From: Xanthomonas phaseoli pv. phaseoli
Lineage (GTDB): Bacteria; Pseudomonadota; Gammaproteobacteria; Xanthomonadales; Xanthomonadaceae
NCBI GenBank assembly: GCA_022749655.1
Contig: CP094243.1
Span: 3,286,001-3,350,000, forward strand
DNA: 64,000 nt
Direction of reading: 5' to 3'
Shown here: positions 42,810 to 52,825 of the stretch, one piece after another
Layout: every line of letters begins with the position of its first letter
Numbering within the stretch: position 1 is the stretch's first letter
Notes under the pieces: generated by a model
Told to the model about the DNA's origin: nothing
The model's database searches: none
What the model saw: only the letters and a program-made list of their open reading frames with translations
Program-made: the position numbers and the translations under genes

Positions 42810-43526
42810 ATGACCCTGATGGACCTCAACCTGCCCGCCCTGGAAATGCAGACGCTGTTCGATGCACTGCCGGATGTGGTGTTCTTCATCAAGGATAGCG
42901 AGGGCCGCTACACCCATTGCAACCTGACCCTGGTGCGCCGGCTGGGACGCAAGCTGCGCAGCGAGATCATCGGCCGCTCGCCGCTGGAAGTGTTTCCGTT
43001 GCCGCTGGGCGGCAGCTACATGATGCAGGACCGCCGCGTGCTGTGCGGCGAGCTCATCGACAACCAGCTTGAAGTGCACCTGTACCCCAACCGCCTGCCG
43101 GGTTGGTGCCTGACCTTCAAACGCCCGCTGTGCGAGGCCAATGAGGTGATCGGCGTGGTCGGCATCTCGCGCGACCTGGGCCAGCCCGACAGCCGTCATT
43201 CCGCGTACGAACGCTTGAGCCAGGTCATGGACCACATGCAGGCCAACTTCGGCGACAACCTGCGCGTGCAGAGCCTGGCCGACCTGGCCGGGCTGTCGGT
43301 GGCGCAGCTGGAACGCCACTTCCGCCGCGTGTTCCAGGTCACCCCGCAGCAATTGCTGACCAAGTTGCGCATCGAATCGGCGATGCGGCTGCTCTACGGC
43401 GACGACAGCATCGCCAGCATCGGGCAACGCTGCGGGTTCGCCGACCAGAGCGCCTTCGCGCGCCAGTTCAAGGCCACCGTCGGTATGACGCCGCGCGATT
43501 ACCGCGCGCTCAAAGGTCAGTTGTAA
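42810..43526 (+). CDS. PAS-domain AraC-family transcriptional regulator of hydroxyproline genes
   Basis: 238 aa. Residues about 10-125 form a PAS-like sensor (LFDALPDVVFFIKDSEGRYTHCN). Residues about 140-238 are a double helix-turn-helix AraC domain ending with the family signature (CGFADQSAFARQFKATVGMTPRDYR). Divergent placement next to the epimerase strongly suggests it activates the hydroxyproline operon in response to hydroxyproline or a pathway intermediate; equivalent AraC-type regulators are known beside such clusters in pseudomonads. The start may be ATG 42810 or the in-frame GTG at 42798; neither has a clear ribosome binding site. Frame intact. Confidence 0.86.
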   Translation: MTLMDLNLPALEMQTLFDALPDVVFFIKDSEGRYTHCNLTLVRRLGRKLRSEIIGRSPLEVFPLPLGGSYMMQDRRVLCGELIDNQLEVHLYPNRLPGWCLTFKRPLCEANEVIGVVGISRDLGQPDSRHSAYERLSQVMDHMQANFGDNLRVQSLADLAGLSVAQLERHFRRVFQVTPQQLLTKLRIESAMRLLYGDDSIASIGQRCGFADQSAFARQFKATVGMTPRDYRALKGQL

Positions 43527-43723
43527 GGACACAACTTCGCGTTGACACATCGCTGGCACAAATGCCGAATTCGGCAGGATTTGTCATGCGCTGGCGCAGC
43601 TAGGTGAGTCGCCGGACCTGCGTGCGGCGGTGCATGCAATGCGCCCGGGCGCGGCGCTGGAGGCAGCGTCAAGGTGTCGGGGGCCGGATGATAGAATTTC
43701 GGGTTTCCCCTACTGCGTTGCCA

Positions 43724-45326
43724 ATGGCCAGCTTTTTCGCCGTCACAAGCCAACCACGCCAGACAGCTCGCGTACCTCGCGCTACAGCCTGGAAGAACTG
43801 GCAGCCGCATTCCCCACCGCGCCGTCTGCCGCCACCCCGGCAGCGCCGGTCCAAGCGCTTGCCACGGCCGAGCCAGGCACAGAGACGGCTGCAACGCCGG
43901 CCGTTGCGCCTGTCGCGCCTGCTCCGGCAGGCAGCGAGCCTGCTGCGCCGGCACCGCCGCAGACCACCGCTGCGCCAGCCGACCAGCTGGCACAGGAGAT
44001 CGCTGCACGCACGGGCCAGGCGCAAAGCATTGCCGCCGTTCCCAGCGCGCCGACAACTCCTGCGGCGCCTGCGCCGACCGCATTGCAGGCGCTGCCAGAC
44101 CCGGTACCCGCCAGCGCCCCCAGCGCGCCGGTTGTGGTGGTGCCGCCGGTCGTGGCGCAGCCGCAGACCGTCCCAACGCCGCCTCCCGTCGTGCCTGCGC
44201 AGCCGGCCGCGCCTTCGCAACGCGCAGCGCCTGCCGTGGTCGCGCCGCCGGTCTCGACGCCTGCAGCGGCTGCTGCAGCTCCCGCCAGCGCGCCGCCAAC
44301 CAGTGCCGCGCCGACGGTCACCGCACCGGCCATCGTCAGCGCACCGCTGCCGAGCACGCAGGACGACAGCATCGTCGGCCGGTGCGACGCCCTCCCCGCC
44401 GCACCGGCCGGAAAGCCCGGCTGGCGCGAACGGCTACGCAACAGCACCTTCGCACGCAGCTTCGGCGGCCTGTTCTCGCGCAACCCCAAGCTCGACGACG
44501 ACCTGCTCGACGAGATCGAAACTGCGTTGATCACCGCCGACGTCGGCATCGGCGCCACTACCGCGTTGATCGACGGCCTGCGCAAGCGGATGAAATCGCG
44601 CGAATTCGTCGATGCCCAGGCGCTGTTCAAGGCCTTGCGCGCCGACCTCATCGCGCTGTTGCAGCCGGTCTCCAAGCCGCTGGTGATCGACCGCTCGCTC
44701 AAACCGTTCGTGGTGCTTACCGTTGGCGTCAACGGCGTCGGCAAGACCACCACCATCGGCAAGCTCGCCAAGCGCTTCAAGGACGACGGCAGCAGCCTGA
44801 TGCTGGCGGCCGGCGATACCTTCCGTGCTGCCGCGGTGGCGCAATTGCAGGCCTGGGGCGATCGCAATGGCGTGGCCGTGATCGCGCAGGGACAAAACGC
44901 CGATGCCGCTTCGGTGGCGTTCGACGCGTGCAGGCCGCCAAGGCGCGCGGCACCGATGTGTTGATCGCCGACACCGCCGGCCGCCTGCATACCCAGACCG
45001 GGCTGATGAACGAGCTCGGCAAGATCCGCCGCGTGCTCGGCAAGATCGATGCCGCCGCGCCGCACGAAGTCTTGATGGTCATCGACGGCACCACCGGCCA
45101 GAACGCCATCTCGCAGCTGCGCCAGTTCCATGCTGCCGTGGGCGTTACCGGCCTGGTCGTGACCAAGCTCGATGGCACTGCAAAGGGCGGCGTGGTGTTC
45201 GCGCTGGCGCGCGAGTTCAATATCCCGATCCGCTTTGCCGGTATCGGCGAGCGCCCGGAAGATCTGCGCGTCTTCGACCCGGTCGCCTTCGTCGATGCGC
45301 TGTTGCCGGACGCGTTGGGCGGCTGA
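43724..45326 (+). CDS. ftsY: Signal recognition particle receptor FtsY (two frameshifts)
   Basis: About 534 aa once repaired. SRP-GTPase receptor that docks ribosome-nascent chains at the inner membrane. After MASFFRRHKP comes a roughly 200-residue Ala/Pro/Thr-rich acidic-poor linker, then the N domain (LDDDLLDEIETALITADVG) and the G domain with GVNGVGKTTTIGKLA, DTFRAAA, DTAGRLHT, TKLDGTAKGG and GIGERPEDL. Frame breaks occur near 43738 (one C missing after TTTTT) and near 44931 (GCGTGCAG for GCGCTGCAG). As ftsY is essential, these cannot be real, and they are the best internal evidence for base-call errors. A strong hairpin follows the stop. Confidence 0.95.
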
Positions 45327-45674
45327 TTGGAAGAAGCCTGCGCGCATCTGCAACCGCTGTGCGCGCAGGCGCTACAGGCAGGTGGCACGGTGCGGCAGGT
45401 GTCATGCGATTGGCCCCAGACAAGACCCGTACTGGAGTTCGCCCAGCCCTTGCCCGCAGGACTCTGAAAGCAAGGTCGCGCGGATGCGTCAGTGGCCTGG
45501 TCCCATGCGCCGACACCACCGCAGTGGCCGCCTGGCGATACAGGATGGCGCTGCGAACGGTGCCTGGGCGCAATGACGTGCCGCTGCGGTGAATGGATGC
45601 GCCGCACGAGGTACGCAGCAGATCCGCTCCGCGTCACGTAACTCTCGCCTCGCCCTCCATCGCCAGCACAGCTC
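45327..45674. other. Intergenic region ftsY-mutY
   Basis: 348 bases. It contains the hairpin at 45336-45370; I see no gene or other recognisable element in the rest. Confidence 0.4.
45336..45370 (+). terminator. Hairpin terminator after ftsY
   Basis: Perfect 11-bp inverted repeat GCCTGCGCGCA / TGCGCGCAGGC around a 13-base loop, starting 10 bases after the ftsY stop. Very stable; no T-run follows, so it may act with Rho or as a 3'-end protector. Confidence 0.55.
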
Positions 45675-46747
45675 ATGCCAGCCGACCACGCCACTCCTTC
45701 CGCTGATGCATTCGTCGACCGCCTGTTGCACTGGTTCGACGGCCATGGCCGCCATGATCTGCCCTGGCAGCATCCACGCACGCCCTACCGGGTATGGCTG
45801 TCGGAGATCATGCTGCAGCAGACCCAGGTCGCGGTGGTCATTCCGTATTTCCACAAGTTCATGGCGCGCTTCCCGCAGCTGGCCGATCTGGCGGCGGCCG
45901 ACAACGACACCGTGATGGCGCAGTGGGCCGGACTGGGCTACTACGCCCGCGCGCGCAATCTGCATGCCGCCGCCAAGCAATGCGTCGCGCTGCACGGCGG
46001 GCAAGTGCCGCGCGACTTCGATGCACTGCTTGCGCTGCCGGGCATCGGCCGCAGCACGGCAGGCGCGATCCTGAGCCAGGCCTGGAACGATCGCTTCGCG
46101 ATCATGGACGGCAACGTCAAACGCGTGCTCGCGCGCTTCCACGGCATCGCCGGGTATCCCGGCCTGCCGGCGATCGAAAAACAGTTATGGCAACTGGCCA
46201 CCACCCATGTTGCGCAGGTCCCGGCTGGCCGCCTGGCCGACTACACCCAGGCGCAAATGGATTTCGGCGCCACGCTGTGCACGCGCGCCAAGCCCGCCTG
46301 CGTGCTGTGCCCGCTGCAGACCGATTGCATCGCACGCCGCGATGGCTTGGTCGAGGCGTTGCCCACCCCAAACCCGGCAAGCAGCTGCCCGAACGCGAGG
46401 CCACTGCGCTGCTGCTGCTCAATGCCAACGGCCACATCCTGCTGCAGCGACGCCCGCCAACCGGCATCTGGGCTTCGCTATGGACGCTGCCGCAGGCCGA
46501 TACCGACAGCGGCATGCGCGCCTGGTTCGCAGCGCATATCGACGGCACCTACGAGCGCGCCGACGAGATGCCGTTGATCGTGCACACCTTCAGCCATTAC
46601 CGGCTGCACTTGCAGCCCCTGCGCCTGCGCAAGGTCGCGCTGCGTCCGGCGGTGCGCGACAATGACGATCTACGCTGGGTCGCGCCCGCCGATCTTGCAT
46701 CGCTGGGCCTGCCGGCGCCGATCCGCAAGTTGCTCGACGCGTTATAA
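45675..46747 (+). CDS. mutY: Adenine DNA glycosylase MutY (one frameshift)
   Basis: About 357 aa once repaired. Removes adenine mispaired with 8-oxoguanine. The helix-hairpin-helix region [17 protein letters not shown] with catalytic Asp ([13 protein letters not shown]) and the 4Fe-4S ligands ([17 protein letters not shown]) are all in the first frame. The NUDIX-like C-terminal domain ([21 protein letters not shown] ... [13 protein letters not shown]) is read only after one base is restored near 46370 in ACCCCAAACCC. Start ATG 45675 gives the usual N-terminus. The yggX gene follows after 23 bases, the common mutY-yggX pairing. Confidence 0.93.
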
Positions 46748-46770
46748 GCGCGTCTCCCAAAGGAATCCGC

Positions 46771-47049
46771 ATGACCCGCACCGTGTTCTGCCACTACCAG
46801 CAAAGCGACGCCGAAGGCCTGGATTTCGTGCCGTATCCGGGCGAGCTCGGCCAGCGCATTTTCGCGCAGATCGGCAAGACCGCCTGGCAAGCGTGGCTGG
46901 CGCATCAGACCATGCTGATCAACGAAAACCGGCTGTCGCCGCGCGACCCCAAGCACCGTGCCTTTCTCGAAGCCGAGCTGCAGAAGTTCCTGTTCGAGCG
47001 CAACGCCGACAAGCCGGACGGCTACGTGGCGCCGCTGGGTGAGGAATAG
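46771..47049 (+). CDS. yggX: Oxidative damage protection / Fe(II)-trafficking protein YggX
   Basis: 92 aa, full length for the family. [19 protein letters not shown] carries the conserved Cys7; [20 protein letters not shown] and the C-terminal FLFERN complete the signature. Protects iron-sulfur proteins and is commonly co-transcribed with mutY, whose 4Fe-4S cluster it may support. AAAGGA lies just before the ATG. Frame intact. Confidence 0.95.
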   Translation: MTRTVFCHYQQSDAEGLDFVPYPGELGQRIFAQIGKTAWQAWLAHQTMLINENRLSPRDPKHRAFLEAELQKFLFERNADKPDGYVAPLGEE

Positions 47050-47153
47050 TGGCGCAGACATTGGGATTTGGGGATTGGCAGCAAGGTCGGGCGTTGATAG
47101 CCCGAATGCGGGATCACGCTTCATGGCTGTGCTCCGGGCATCTGGAATGGTGA

Positions 47154-47429
47154 TTGGCGACGACAGGCACTGGCCCATCCGACGTTGAACGCGCAATCGA
47201 CGCATTTATCAATGACGCTGGCGGCGCGTGGCAAAAAGTCGCCTTGATGATTGCGCGAGCGCTCACTGACGCGCCGTTGAATCTGGCCGACGTCGAAGAT
47301 GCAGCCGACCGCGTCGCACAGCGCATTGCCTGGCTTGTTCGGAGCGGCCGGCTGGAGGCTGCGGGCGATGTGGCCGACTGGCGACATGGCGAGGTGCGTC
47401 TTGCTGCGCATTCGCCGCACGCACGCTGA
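47154..47429 (+). CDS. Small DUF3658-like protein, uncertain start
   Basis: 91 codons of well-formed helical sequence (SDVERAIDAFINDAGGAWQKVALMIARAL ... ADRVAQRIAWLVRSGRLEAAGDVADWRHGEVRL) resembling the DUF3658 domain often found at the end of DUF1835 proteins. Function unknown. The frame opens right after a TGA at 47151-47153 with a TTG, so either TTG is the start or the N-terminus was lost to truncation or a frameshift (an ATG at 47147 is in another frame). Its end runs into a transporter remnant. Treat as a possible gene fragment. Confidence 0.45.
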   Translation: MATTGTGPSDVERAIDAFINDAGGAWQKVALMIARALTDAPLNLADVEDAADRVAQRIAWLVRSGRLEAAGDVADWRHGEVRLAAHSPHAR

Positions 47430-47690
47430 CGCACTCATGTGGGGACTGCGCGACGCATCGCTGCAGTTCCGCGCCCAACGGTACCTCGATGGCCCACTGC
47501 TGTATGGCAGCGCGCTCTTCGGTATCGGCTGGGGGCTGGTCGGGCGCTGCATGGCACCCGTATTGCCGAGCGCGGCTGCGTTACGGCCGTCCAGGCTGGT
47601 GTTCGTGGTCGGTTCGTGATCGCAATGCTGATCGGTAGGCGGCTGCACCTGCGCTATCGACAGCGCAAAGCACATGATCCGCGTCGCTGA
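47406..47690 (+). pseudogene. C-terminal remnant of a YeeE/YedE (DUF6691) transporter
   Basis: Translation of this stretch gives LQFRAQRYLDGPLLYGSALFG... followed by IGWGLVGRCMAPVL, the characteristic membrane segment of DUF6691/YeeE-type thiosulfate transporters. After a one-base shift near 47615 it continues as FVIAMLIGRRLHLRYRQ and a stop. Only the last third of such a protein is present, with no start codon or N-terminal helices, so this is a truncated gene rather than just an error-broken one. The usual YeeE partner is absent. Confidence 0.55.
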
Positions 47691-47920
47691 TCGCATCACT
47701 GGCCGCGACGGCTGCATCGCCGCTCATCGGCAATACACCCCGCTACCTCAGCTCGCATGCATCGGGCCAACGACCCAACGCATGGCCATTGATATCCGGG
47801 GAATTTCCACAAAGACACTGCAGGAGCATCGCGATCTTCACCCGGCAGCCGATCGGCAATTGCAAGCATGTCTCGGTGACGCCACCGCAGCGCGATAGCG
47901 TCACCGGGCGGCACACGCGC

Positions 47921-49540
47921 TCAGCCCACCCCGGTCGGCTCATCCAGCAGCATGCGGATGCGCTTGAGCAATTCCTTCTGCGTATAGGGTTTGTTGACCA
48001 CATCGAACTCGGCGCCGCCCACATCGGTGCGCTGGATGCTGGCATCGGCGTAACCGGTGGTGAGCAGGATCTTGATCTTGGGCAACATGCGGCGCGCCTC
48101 ACGGGCGAGCATCACGCCGTTCATGCCGCCGGGCATGATCAGGTCGGTGAACAACGCATCCACCTGCGGGGTCTTCTCCAAGATCTCCACCGCCTCGCGT
48201 CCGCTGGACGCCGACAGGATGCGGTAACCGGCGTTTTCCAGAAACATCCGCGCCACCACCGCCACGTCCTGCTTGTCCTCCACCACCAGGATGGTTTCGT
48301 TGCCCCCTTGTCGATGGCGCGGCTCTTGGCTGCCTGCAAATCGTTTTCGAATTCGCTGGAGGCGGGGAAATACAGCCGCACCGTGGTGCCTTCGCCCACC
48401 TCGCTGTAGATGCGCACGGTACCGCCGGACTGCTTGACGAACCCGTACACCATCGACAAGCCCAGGCCGGTGCCCTGCCCTTCCTCCTTGGTGGTAAAGA
48501 ACGGTTCCATCACCCGGCTGACCACCTCCGGCGGCATGCCCGAGCCGGTGTCGGTCACGGCGATGCTGACGTAGCGGCCCGGGGCCAGCTGGTGATACAT
48601 CGCCAGGTCGTGGCCGGTGATCTCCACGTTCTGGGTTTGCACCGTGACTTCCTTGCGCTCGGCCTGCGCCATCGCGTCGCGCGCATTGATCAACACATTC
48701 AACAACGCCACCTCTGCCTGGGTGGTGTCGATCTGGCAGTTCCACAGCCCTTCTTCCAGCGCCTGGCGCAACGTGACACCGCCCCCAGCGCGCGCTCGGC
48801 CATGTTGGTCATGCCGGCCACCAGCCCGTTGAGGTTCACGACCCGCCCGCGCAGTTTCTGCTTGCGTGAAAACGCCAGCAATTGCTGGGTCAAGGTGGCC
48901 GCCTTGGCAGCCGCTGCCGCGGCGTGTTCGGCACTGAAGGCAATCCGCTCGGCATTGCCCCCGCCGGCGCTGGCCATCATCTGGATCACTTCCAGATGTC
49001 CAGACATCACCTGCAGCAGATTGTTGAAATCGTGCGCGATGCCGCCCGTCAGCTGGCCCAGGGCTTCCATCTTCTGCGCCTGGCGCAGCGCGTCTTCGGC
49101 ATCGCGGCGCCGGCTCACATCCAGCTGCGAGCCGAAGAAATACACCAGGTTGCCCTTGTCGTCGAACACCGGCGAGATGAACAGCGCATTCCAGAACGAA
49201 GAGCCGTCCTTGCGGTAATTCAGCACCTCGGTGGCAAATTCGCTGCGGTTTTCGATCGATTCGCGCACATCGCTGATGCTGGCCGGATCGGTTTCCGGCC
49301 CCTGCAGGAAACGGCAGTTATTGCCGATGACCTCATCGGCGGCATAACCGGTCATCTCCAGAAACGCGCGGTTGGCGAACACGATGGGATTGTCCGGAAG
49401 ATGGGGTCGGTCACCGTCATTGGCATGCGCGTGGTTTCCACGGCGGCAAAGAAGATATCCGAGCGGTGCTTCTCGACAGGCAGGCTGCTTGTGTCGCTGA
49501 TCTGAGGCGCCCGCAGCTCTCCGTGACCGGGATCGTTCAA
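47921..49540 (-). CDS. LOV blue-light receptor histidine kinase with response-regulator domain (three frameshifts)
   Basis: About 540 aa once repaired. The LOV domain has the photoactive Cys76 in GNNCRFLQG and the [15 protein letters not shown] helix. The kinase has H170 in [13 protein letters not shown] plus N, G1 and G2 boxes ([36 protein letters not shown]). The C-terminal receiver has phospho-acceptor Asp467 ([12 protein letters not shown]) and KPYT. It senses blue light through FMN; in Xanthomonas citri a LOV kinase of this layout influences motility, adhesion and virulence. The start is a TTG at 49540 with GGAGA a few bases upstream. Frame breaks near 49405, 48783 and 48305 are each one base missing from a C or G run. 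Confidence 0.9.
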
Positions 49541-49670
49541 GTGATGTTCTCCGCGGGGCCATTCCCGTGGCGACAGTCTAGTTGGGTCCGGTGAGGCAAT
49601 TCGTCACATCCATGAGCATTTCCCGTACGGCCGCGCCCGCCATCGAAGCGGATGCGCTGCAATAGCCCCA

Positions 49671-50282
49671 TCACGGTCCAGGCGTATAGGCAGACAGCAG
49701 GACCGGCTGACGCGGGTCGGCGGCAATTTCTTTGTGCTTGCGCAGGCGCAGCGCCTCGGCATCGGGCGTGTCCTGGGTATTCATTTCCCATGCTTCGATC
49801 ACGCGCTTGTGGAATACGAAAACGCCGCGGCGGCGGTCGTAACGAAAGGTGATGTAGTCGGTCCAATGTTGTCCGCACGCCACCCCATTCTGTACGGTGA
49901 AATACGCGCCCTTCGCGACCAGGCCCTGGTCGCTGTCCAGGAACGGATCGCACTGCCCGCCTTCGTCGGCTCTGAAGATCACCCGCGTGTTGCGTGCGGC
50001 TTCGACAAACCCACCGTCGGCGTTTGCAACCAGCACCAGCAAGGTACGTGGCGGTGCCGCATCGCCATGACCACGCAGCACGTGTTCTGCCGATGCACGC
50101 AACGCAACCACGTAATCCAGCCGGCCATCGCCGGTGAAATCTGCGCTAGCGACGCTCATCACCGACTGCCCGGCAGGTAACAACGTGGCGGCACCGGCCG
50201 GCAGCGTGGCGGCGCCGGCTGGCGTGGCAAACGTCGCCGTCATTGCCAGCACTGTTGCCCAACCTCGGTATTGTGTCGTCAT
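49671..50282 (-). CDS. Exported FG-GAP/VCBS-like hypothetical protein
   Basis: 203 aa with a signal peptide (VLAMTATFATPAGAATLPAGA). Residues about 45-60 (SADFTGDGRLDYVVAL) match the calcium-binding FG-GAP/VCBS repeat, and LVLVANADGGF continues the blade. The rest (CDPFLDSDQGL, WTDYITFRYDRRRGVFVFHK) has no function I recognise. Start ATG 50282 begins directly at the signal peptide. Frame intact. A periplasmic or surface role is likely, but nothing more can be said. Confidence 0.65.
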   Translation of the reverse strand: MTTQYRGWATVLAMTATFATPAGAATLPAGAATLLPAGQSVMSVASADFTGDGRLDYVVALRASAEHVLRGHGDAAPPRTLLVLVANADGGFVEAARNTRVIFRADEGGQCDPFLDSDQGLVAKGAYFTVQNGVACGQHWTDYITFRYDRRRGVFVFHKRVIEAWEMNTQDTPDAEALRLRKHKEIAADPRQPVLLSAYTPGP

Positions 50283-50604
50283 CGCTGTGTCCTGGCCTGC
50301 GTCGCGGCGGCCAGCATAGCCGGCCGCGCCTGCCACGCGCGCCGGCACCAGATTGCAACACGCCGCACGCTCGTCGCATGCGCTGCGGCGCACGCGCACG
50401 ATGGCGCCGCAATACTGTCGAGCGTCTGCAACGTTACTTCGCCACTCCGCGTTTTTCGCCAGTGAAGACCGCTCGTCACGCCCGCGTGCCGGCTCACGCC
50501 TGGCTGTCGAAATCCCCACGTCCGATCGGTGCCTGCACCGCGATGCTGGCCTCGTGCCACGGCGTCCAGTGGTGCACTCCCCAACCGGCGAACGAGAATC
50601 TGCA
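50283..50604. other. Intergenic region, no gene seen
   Basis: 322 bases between two divergent small genes. No recognisable element apart from a weak GA-rich sequence shortly before the KGG-protein ATG. Confidence 0.4.
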
Positions 50605-50794
50605 ATGGCAGATCAGAACGGCAACAAGGGTGGCACCGGCAACCGCGGCTTTGCTTCGATGGACGGACACAAGCAGCGCGAAATCGCCTCCATCGGCGGC
50701 AAGGCGGCCCATGAAAGCGGCAACGCCCACCGAACAAGCGCGCAAGGCCGGCACGAAGGGTGGCCAGGCGAGCGGTGCCGGCAACAACCGCTGA
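50605..50794 (+). CDS. KGG-motif (con-10 type) general stress protein (frameshift)
   Basis: Small hydrophilic protein of about 62 aa. NKGGTGNRGFASMDGHKQRE, IASIGGKAAHESGNAH and, in another frame, EQARKAGTKGGQASGAGNN are the repeating KGG blocks of the GsiB/con-10 stress family. The frame changes near 50732; one base too many or two too few at CCCACCGAAC. Such proteins are disordered and made under desiccation or general stress. Start ATG 50605 gives the usual MADQNGNKGG. Confidence 0.75.
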
Positions 50795-51031
50795 GCTGCA
50801 CAAAACGGCAGGTACCACGGCGCTTCCGGAAGGGCCGTAGCTCTTCCGGAGGCGCATTCTTTTCCGGAATCGCGCCGCGTCTCAGCTGATGCGACAGCAC
50901 ACCGGCACGCTGCTGCCCGATGACCACGATTGTCCGCACACACTCGCTTCCCACCGTGCATGTAGCAACGCCAGGCCAGCTGGATGGTTGCACTCGCGTC
51001 GAGACGCTGACGCAGCAGACCAAGGTCCGCC

Positions 51032-51886
51032 GTGGCACGCAGTGAACGCGTTCGCCGCGGGCTCGGGGCGGTCGAATACGCCTATCCCGATCATTTACGC
51101 AGCACGCTCGCAACCTTGCCAACGACTGCCGGGGTGTATCTGTTCCACGGCCAGGACAGCGAACTGCCGTTGTACATCGGCAAGAGCGTCAACTTGCGGG
51201 TGCGGGTGATGGATCACTTCCGCACGCCACGCGAAGCCGCGTTGTTGCGCCAGACCCGTCGCATCAGCGTGTTCGAAATGGCCGGCGATCTCGGTGCGCA
51301 GCTACTGGAATCGCAGCTCATCAAATCGATGCGCCCGCTGTACAACCAAAAGCTACGTCGCGTCCCGCGTCAGTTTTCGATCCGGCTGTATTGTGGCGAG
51401 GTGTCTATCGTGCATTCGGCCGAGCGCGATCCGGCGGTAACACCGTGGCTGTATGGGCTCTATTCCAGCCCACGCGCCGCCAAGGAAGCACTACGACGGC
51501 TGGCCGATCGCGACCGCCTTTGCTACGGGCTGCTCGGCCTGGAACGCGCCACCGATGGCCGCCCGTGTTTCCGCGCCATGTTGAAGCGCTGTGCCGGTGC
51601 CTGCCATGGCGCCGAATCGCTGGGCGACCACGAGACGCGTCTGCGCGCTGCCCTTGAGCATCTGGAACAGGCCGTCTGGCCCTTTCCTGGCGCGGTGGCG
51701 TTAAAGGAAGAAGGCAAGCAGTTGCGCCAGTTCCACGTGCTACGCAACTGGCATTATCTGGGCAGCGCCACCTCGCTGGCTGCTGCCCGCAAACTGAAGA
51801 CCGCACCCGGCGACTTCGATCGCGATTGCTACCGGATTTTGCGCAAGGGGCTACAAACGCATCTGCACAACGTGGTGTTGCTATAA
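51032..51886 (+). CDS. cho: Cho-type excinuclease (GIY-YIG)
   Basis: 284 aa, starting at GTG 51032. The GIY-YIG nuclease domain (residues about 28-110: TTAGVYLFHGQDSELPLYIG, Arg in VMDHFRTP, Glu in LLESQLIKSMRPLYN) resembles the N-terminal half of UvrC. The C-terminal RNase H-like and HhH domains of UvrC are absent, as in E. coli Cho. It makes the 3' incision in UvrAB-dependent repair of bulky lesions. The FRAMLKRCAGACHGAES segment fits the Cys-rich region of this family. Frame intact; no operon partner evident. Confidence 0.85.
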   Translation: MARSERVRRGLGAVEYAYPDHLRSTLATLPTTAGVYLFHGQDSELPLYIGKSVNLRVRVMDHFRTPREAALLRQTRRISVFEMAGDLGAQLLESQLIKSMRPLYNQKLRRVPRQFSIRLYCGEVSIVHSAERDPAVTPWLYGLYSSPRAAKEALRRLADRDRLCYGLLGLERATDGRPCFRAMLKRCAGACHGAESLGDHETRLRAALEHLEQAVWPFPGAVALKEEGKQLRQFHVLRNWHYLGSATSLAAARKLKTAPGDFDRDCYRILRKGLQTHLHNVVLL

Positions 51887-52039
51887 GCACGACATGAGCG
51901 GGCGCGCTCATTTCGGCACTCGCAGTAGGCGCTGAGTTCATGCAAGACATCGCGCGCCTTGCCGCCGGCTGTCCTGTTCCATCACCAACAACGCCCCCTT
52001 GCCTGCACTTGCGTAGCGCACGCGAGAGTCTTCGATGCT

Positions 52040-52315
52040 TCAGCCGCTCTGCCTCTCGCAGCAGCGGTATTGCTTGGGATCCAGAAACTCCGCCAGACAA
52101 GAACCTACGCGCAGCGCCTGCTCGCGTGCATCGCCCCGGTACTCGCCCTGCCCTGCACCCTCGATCGTGGCCACGGGCGCGGCGCGATCGCGGTGGTAAA
52201 CGAACGCGGTCGAAAGCCACAGCGTCGCGCCTGGCGCCTGGCTTTCCAGGGTCTCCACGCGGAATTCACCGCAGTAGCCGTGGATCAGGGTGCGTCGAAG
52301 TGTCTTGTGCGTCAT
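52040..52315 (-). CDS. Hypothetical small protein
   Basis: 91 aa beginning MTHKTLRRTLIHGYCGEF. The composition is ordinary for a cytoplasmic protein (RVETLESQAPGATLWLSTAFVYHRDRAAP), and the C-terminal YRGDAREQALRVGSCLAEFL looks helical. I do not recognise a family. Support comes from amino-acid use unlike a GC shadow and from lack of a better frame. It is a stand-alone gene between cho and tRNA-Phe. Confidence 0.5.
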   Translation of the reverse strand: MTHKTLRRTLIHGYCGEFRVETLESQAPGATLWLSTAFVYHRDRAAPVATIEGAGQGEYRGDAREQALRVGSCLAEFLDPKQYRCCERQSG

Positions 52316-52568
52316 GCGCGCAGTATCGCCATGCGCACTTGAAGACCACGTCGAAATCGATTGCATCGCGCGCACATAGGACCTCCGCGGATGCTGACCG
52401 GGCGGCCGAACCAACGCGCGAGTCTGCGTCCACGCTGGATCGCGTCAGCGCACGCACGCGCGCAGCACAAAGACAGCACACCGCGTGCGCAATCGAGCCA
52501 GTGACAAGTGGTGGGGAAGCAGTAGATCCGGTGGGAACCGGGAAGCCTTGCGAACGAAGGCTTGGATA

Positions 52569-52644
52569 TGGTGGCCGAGGACGGAATCGAACCGCCGACA
52601 CGGGGATTTTCAATCCCCTGCTCTACCAACTGAGCTACTCGGCC
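52569..52644 (-). tRNA. tRNA-Phe (anticodon GAA)
   Basis: On the minus strand GGCCGAG pairs with CTCGGCC in the acceptor stem. D-arm GCTCAGTTGGTAGAGC, anticodon stem-loop GGGGATTGAAAATCCCC with GAA in the loop, T-arm with GGTTCGATTCC, and encoded CCA (52569-52571). All stems pair. A 7-bp stem-loop AAGCCTT/AAGGCTT follows at 52543-52563 without a T-run. Confidence 0.97.
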
Positions 52645-52825
52645 ACTTACCCTGCAACACGATGCCTGCGTTGCGAGGACGCGCACTATAGCGAGCAGGC
52701 GCAGTTTGGGCAAGCGTTGCGAGCAACTTTATTGACGGCCGCCTTGAGGAACGCGTTTCTTGCACCGCTTCACGCCGCGCGGCCGGGGACATGGCCTAGC
52801 CTGCGCGCGTCCACCGGAGATTGTC

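Noticed and set aside
52543..52563. Intrinsic terminator after tRNA-Phe
   Set aside because: The AAGCCTT/AAGGCTT hairpin is real but short, and no T-run follows on the transcribed strand; it could equally be a processing signal.
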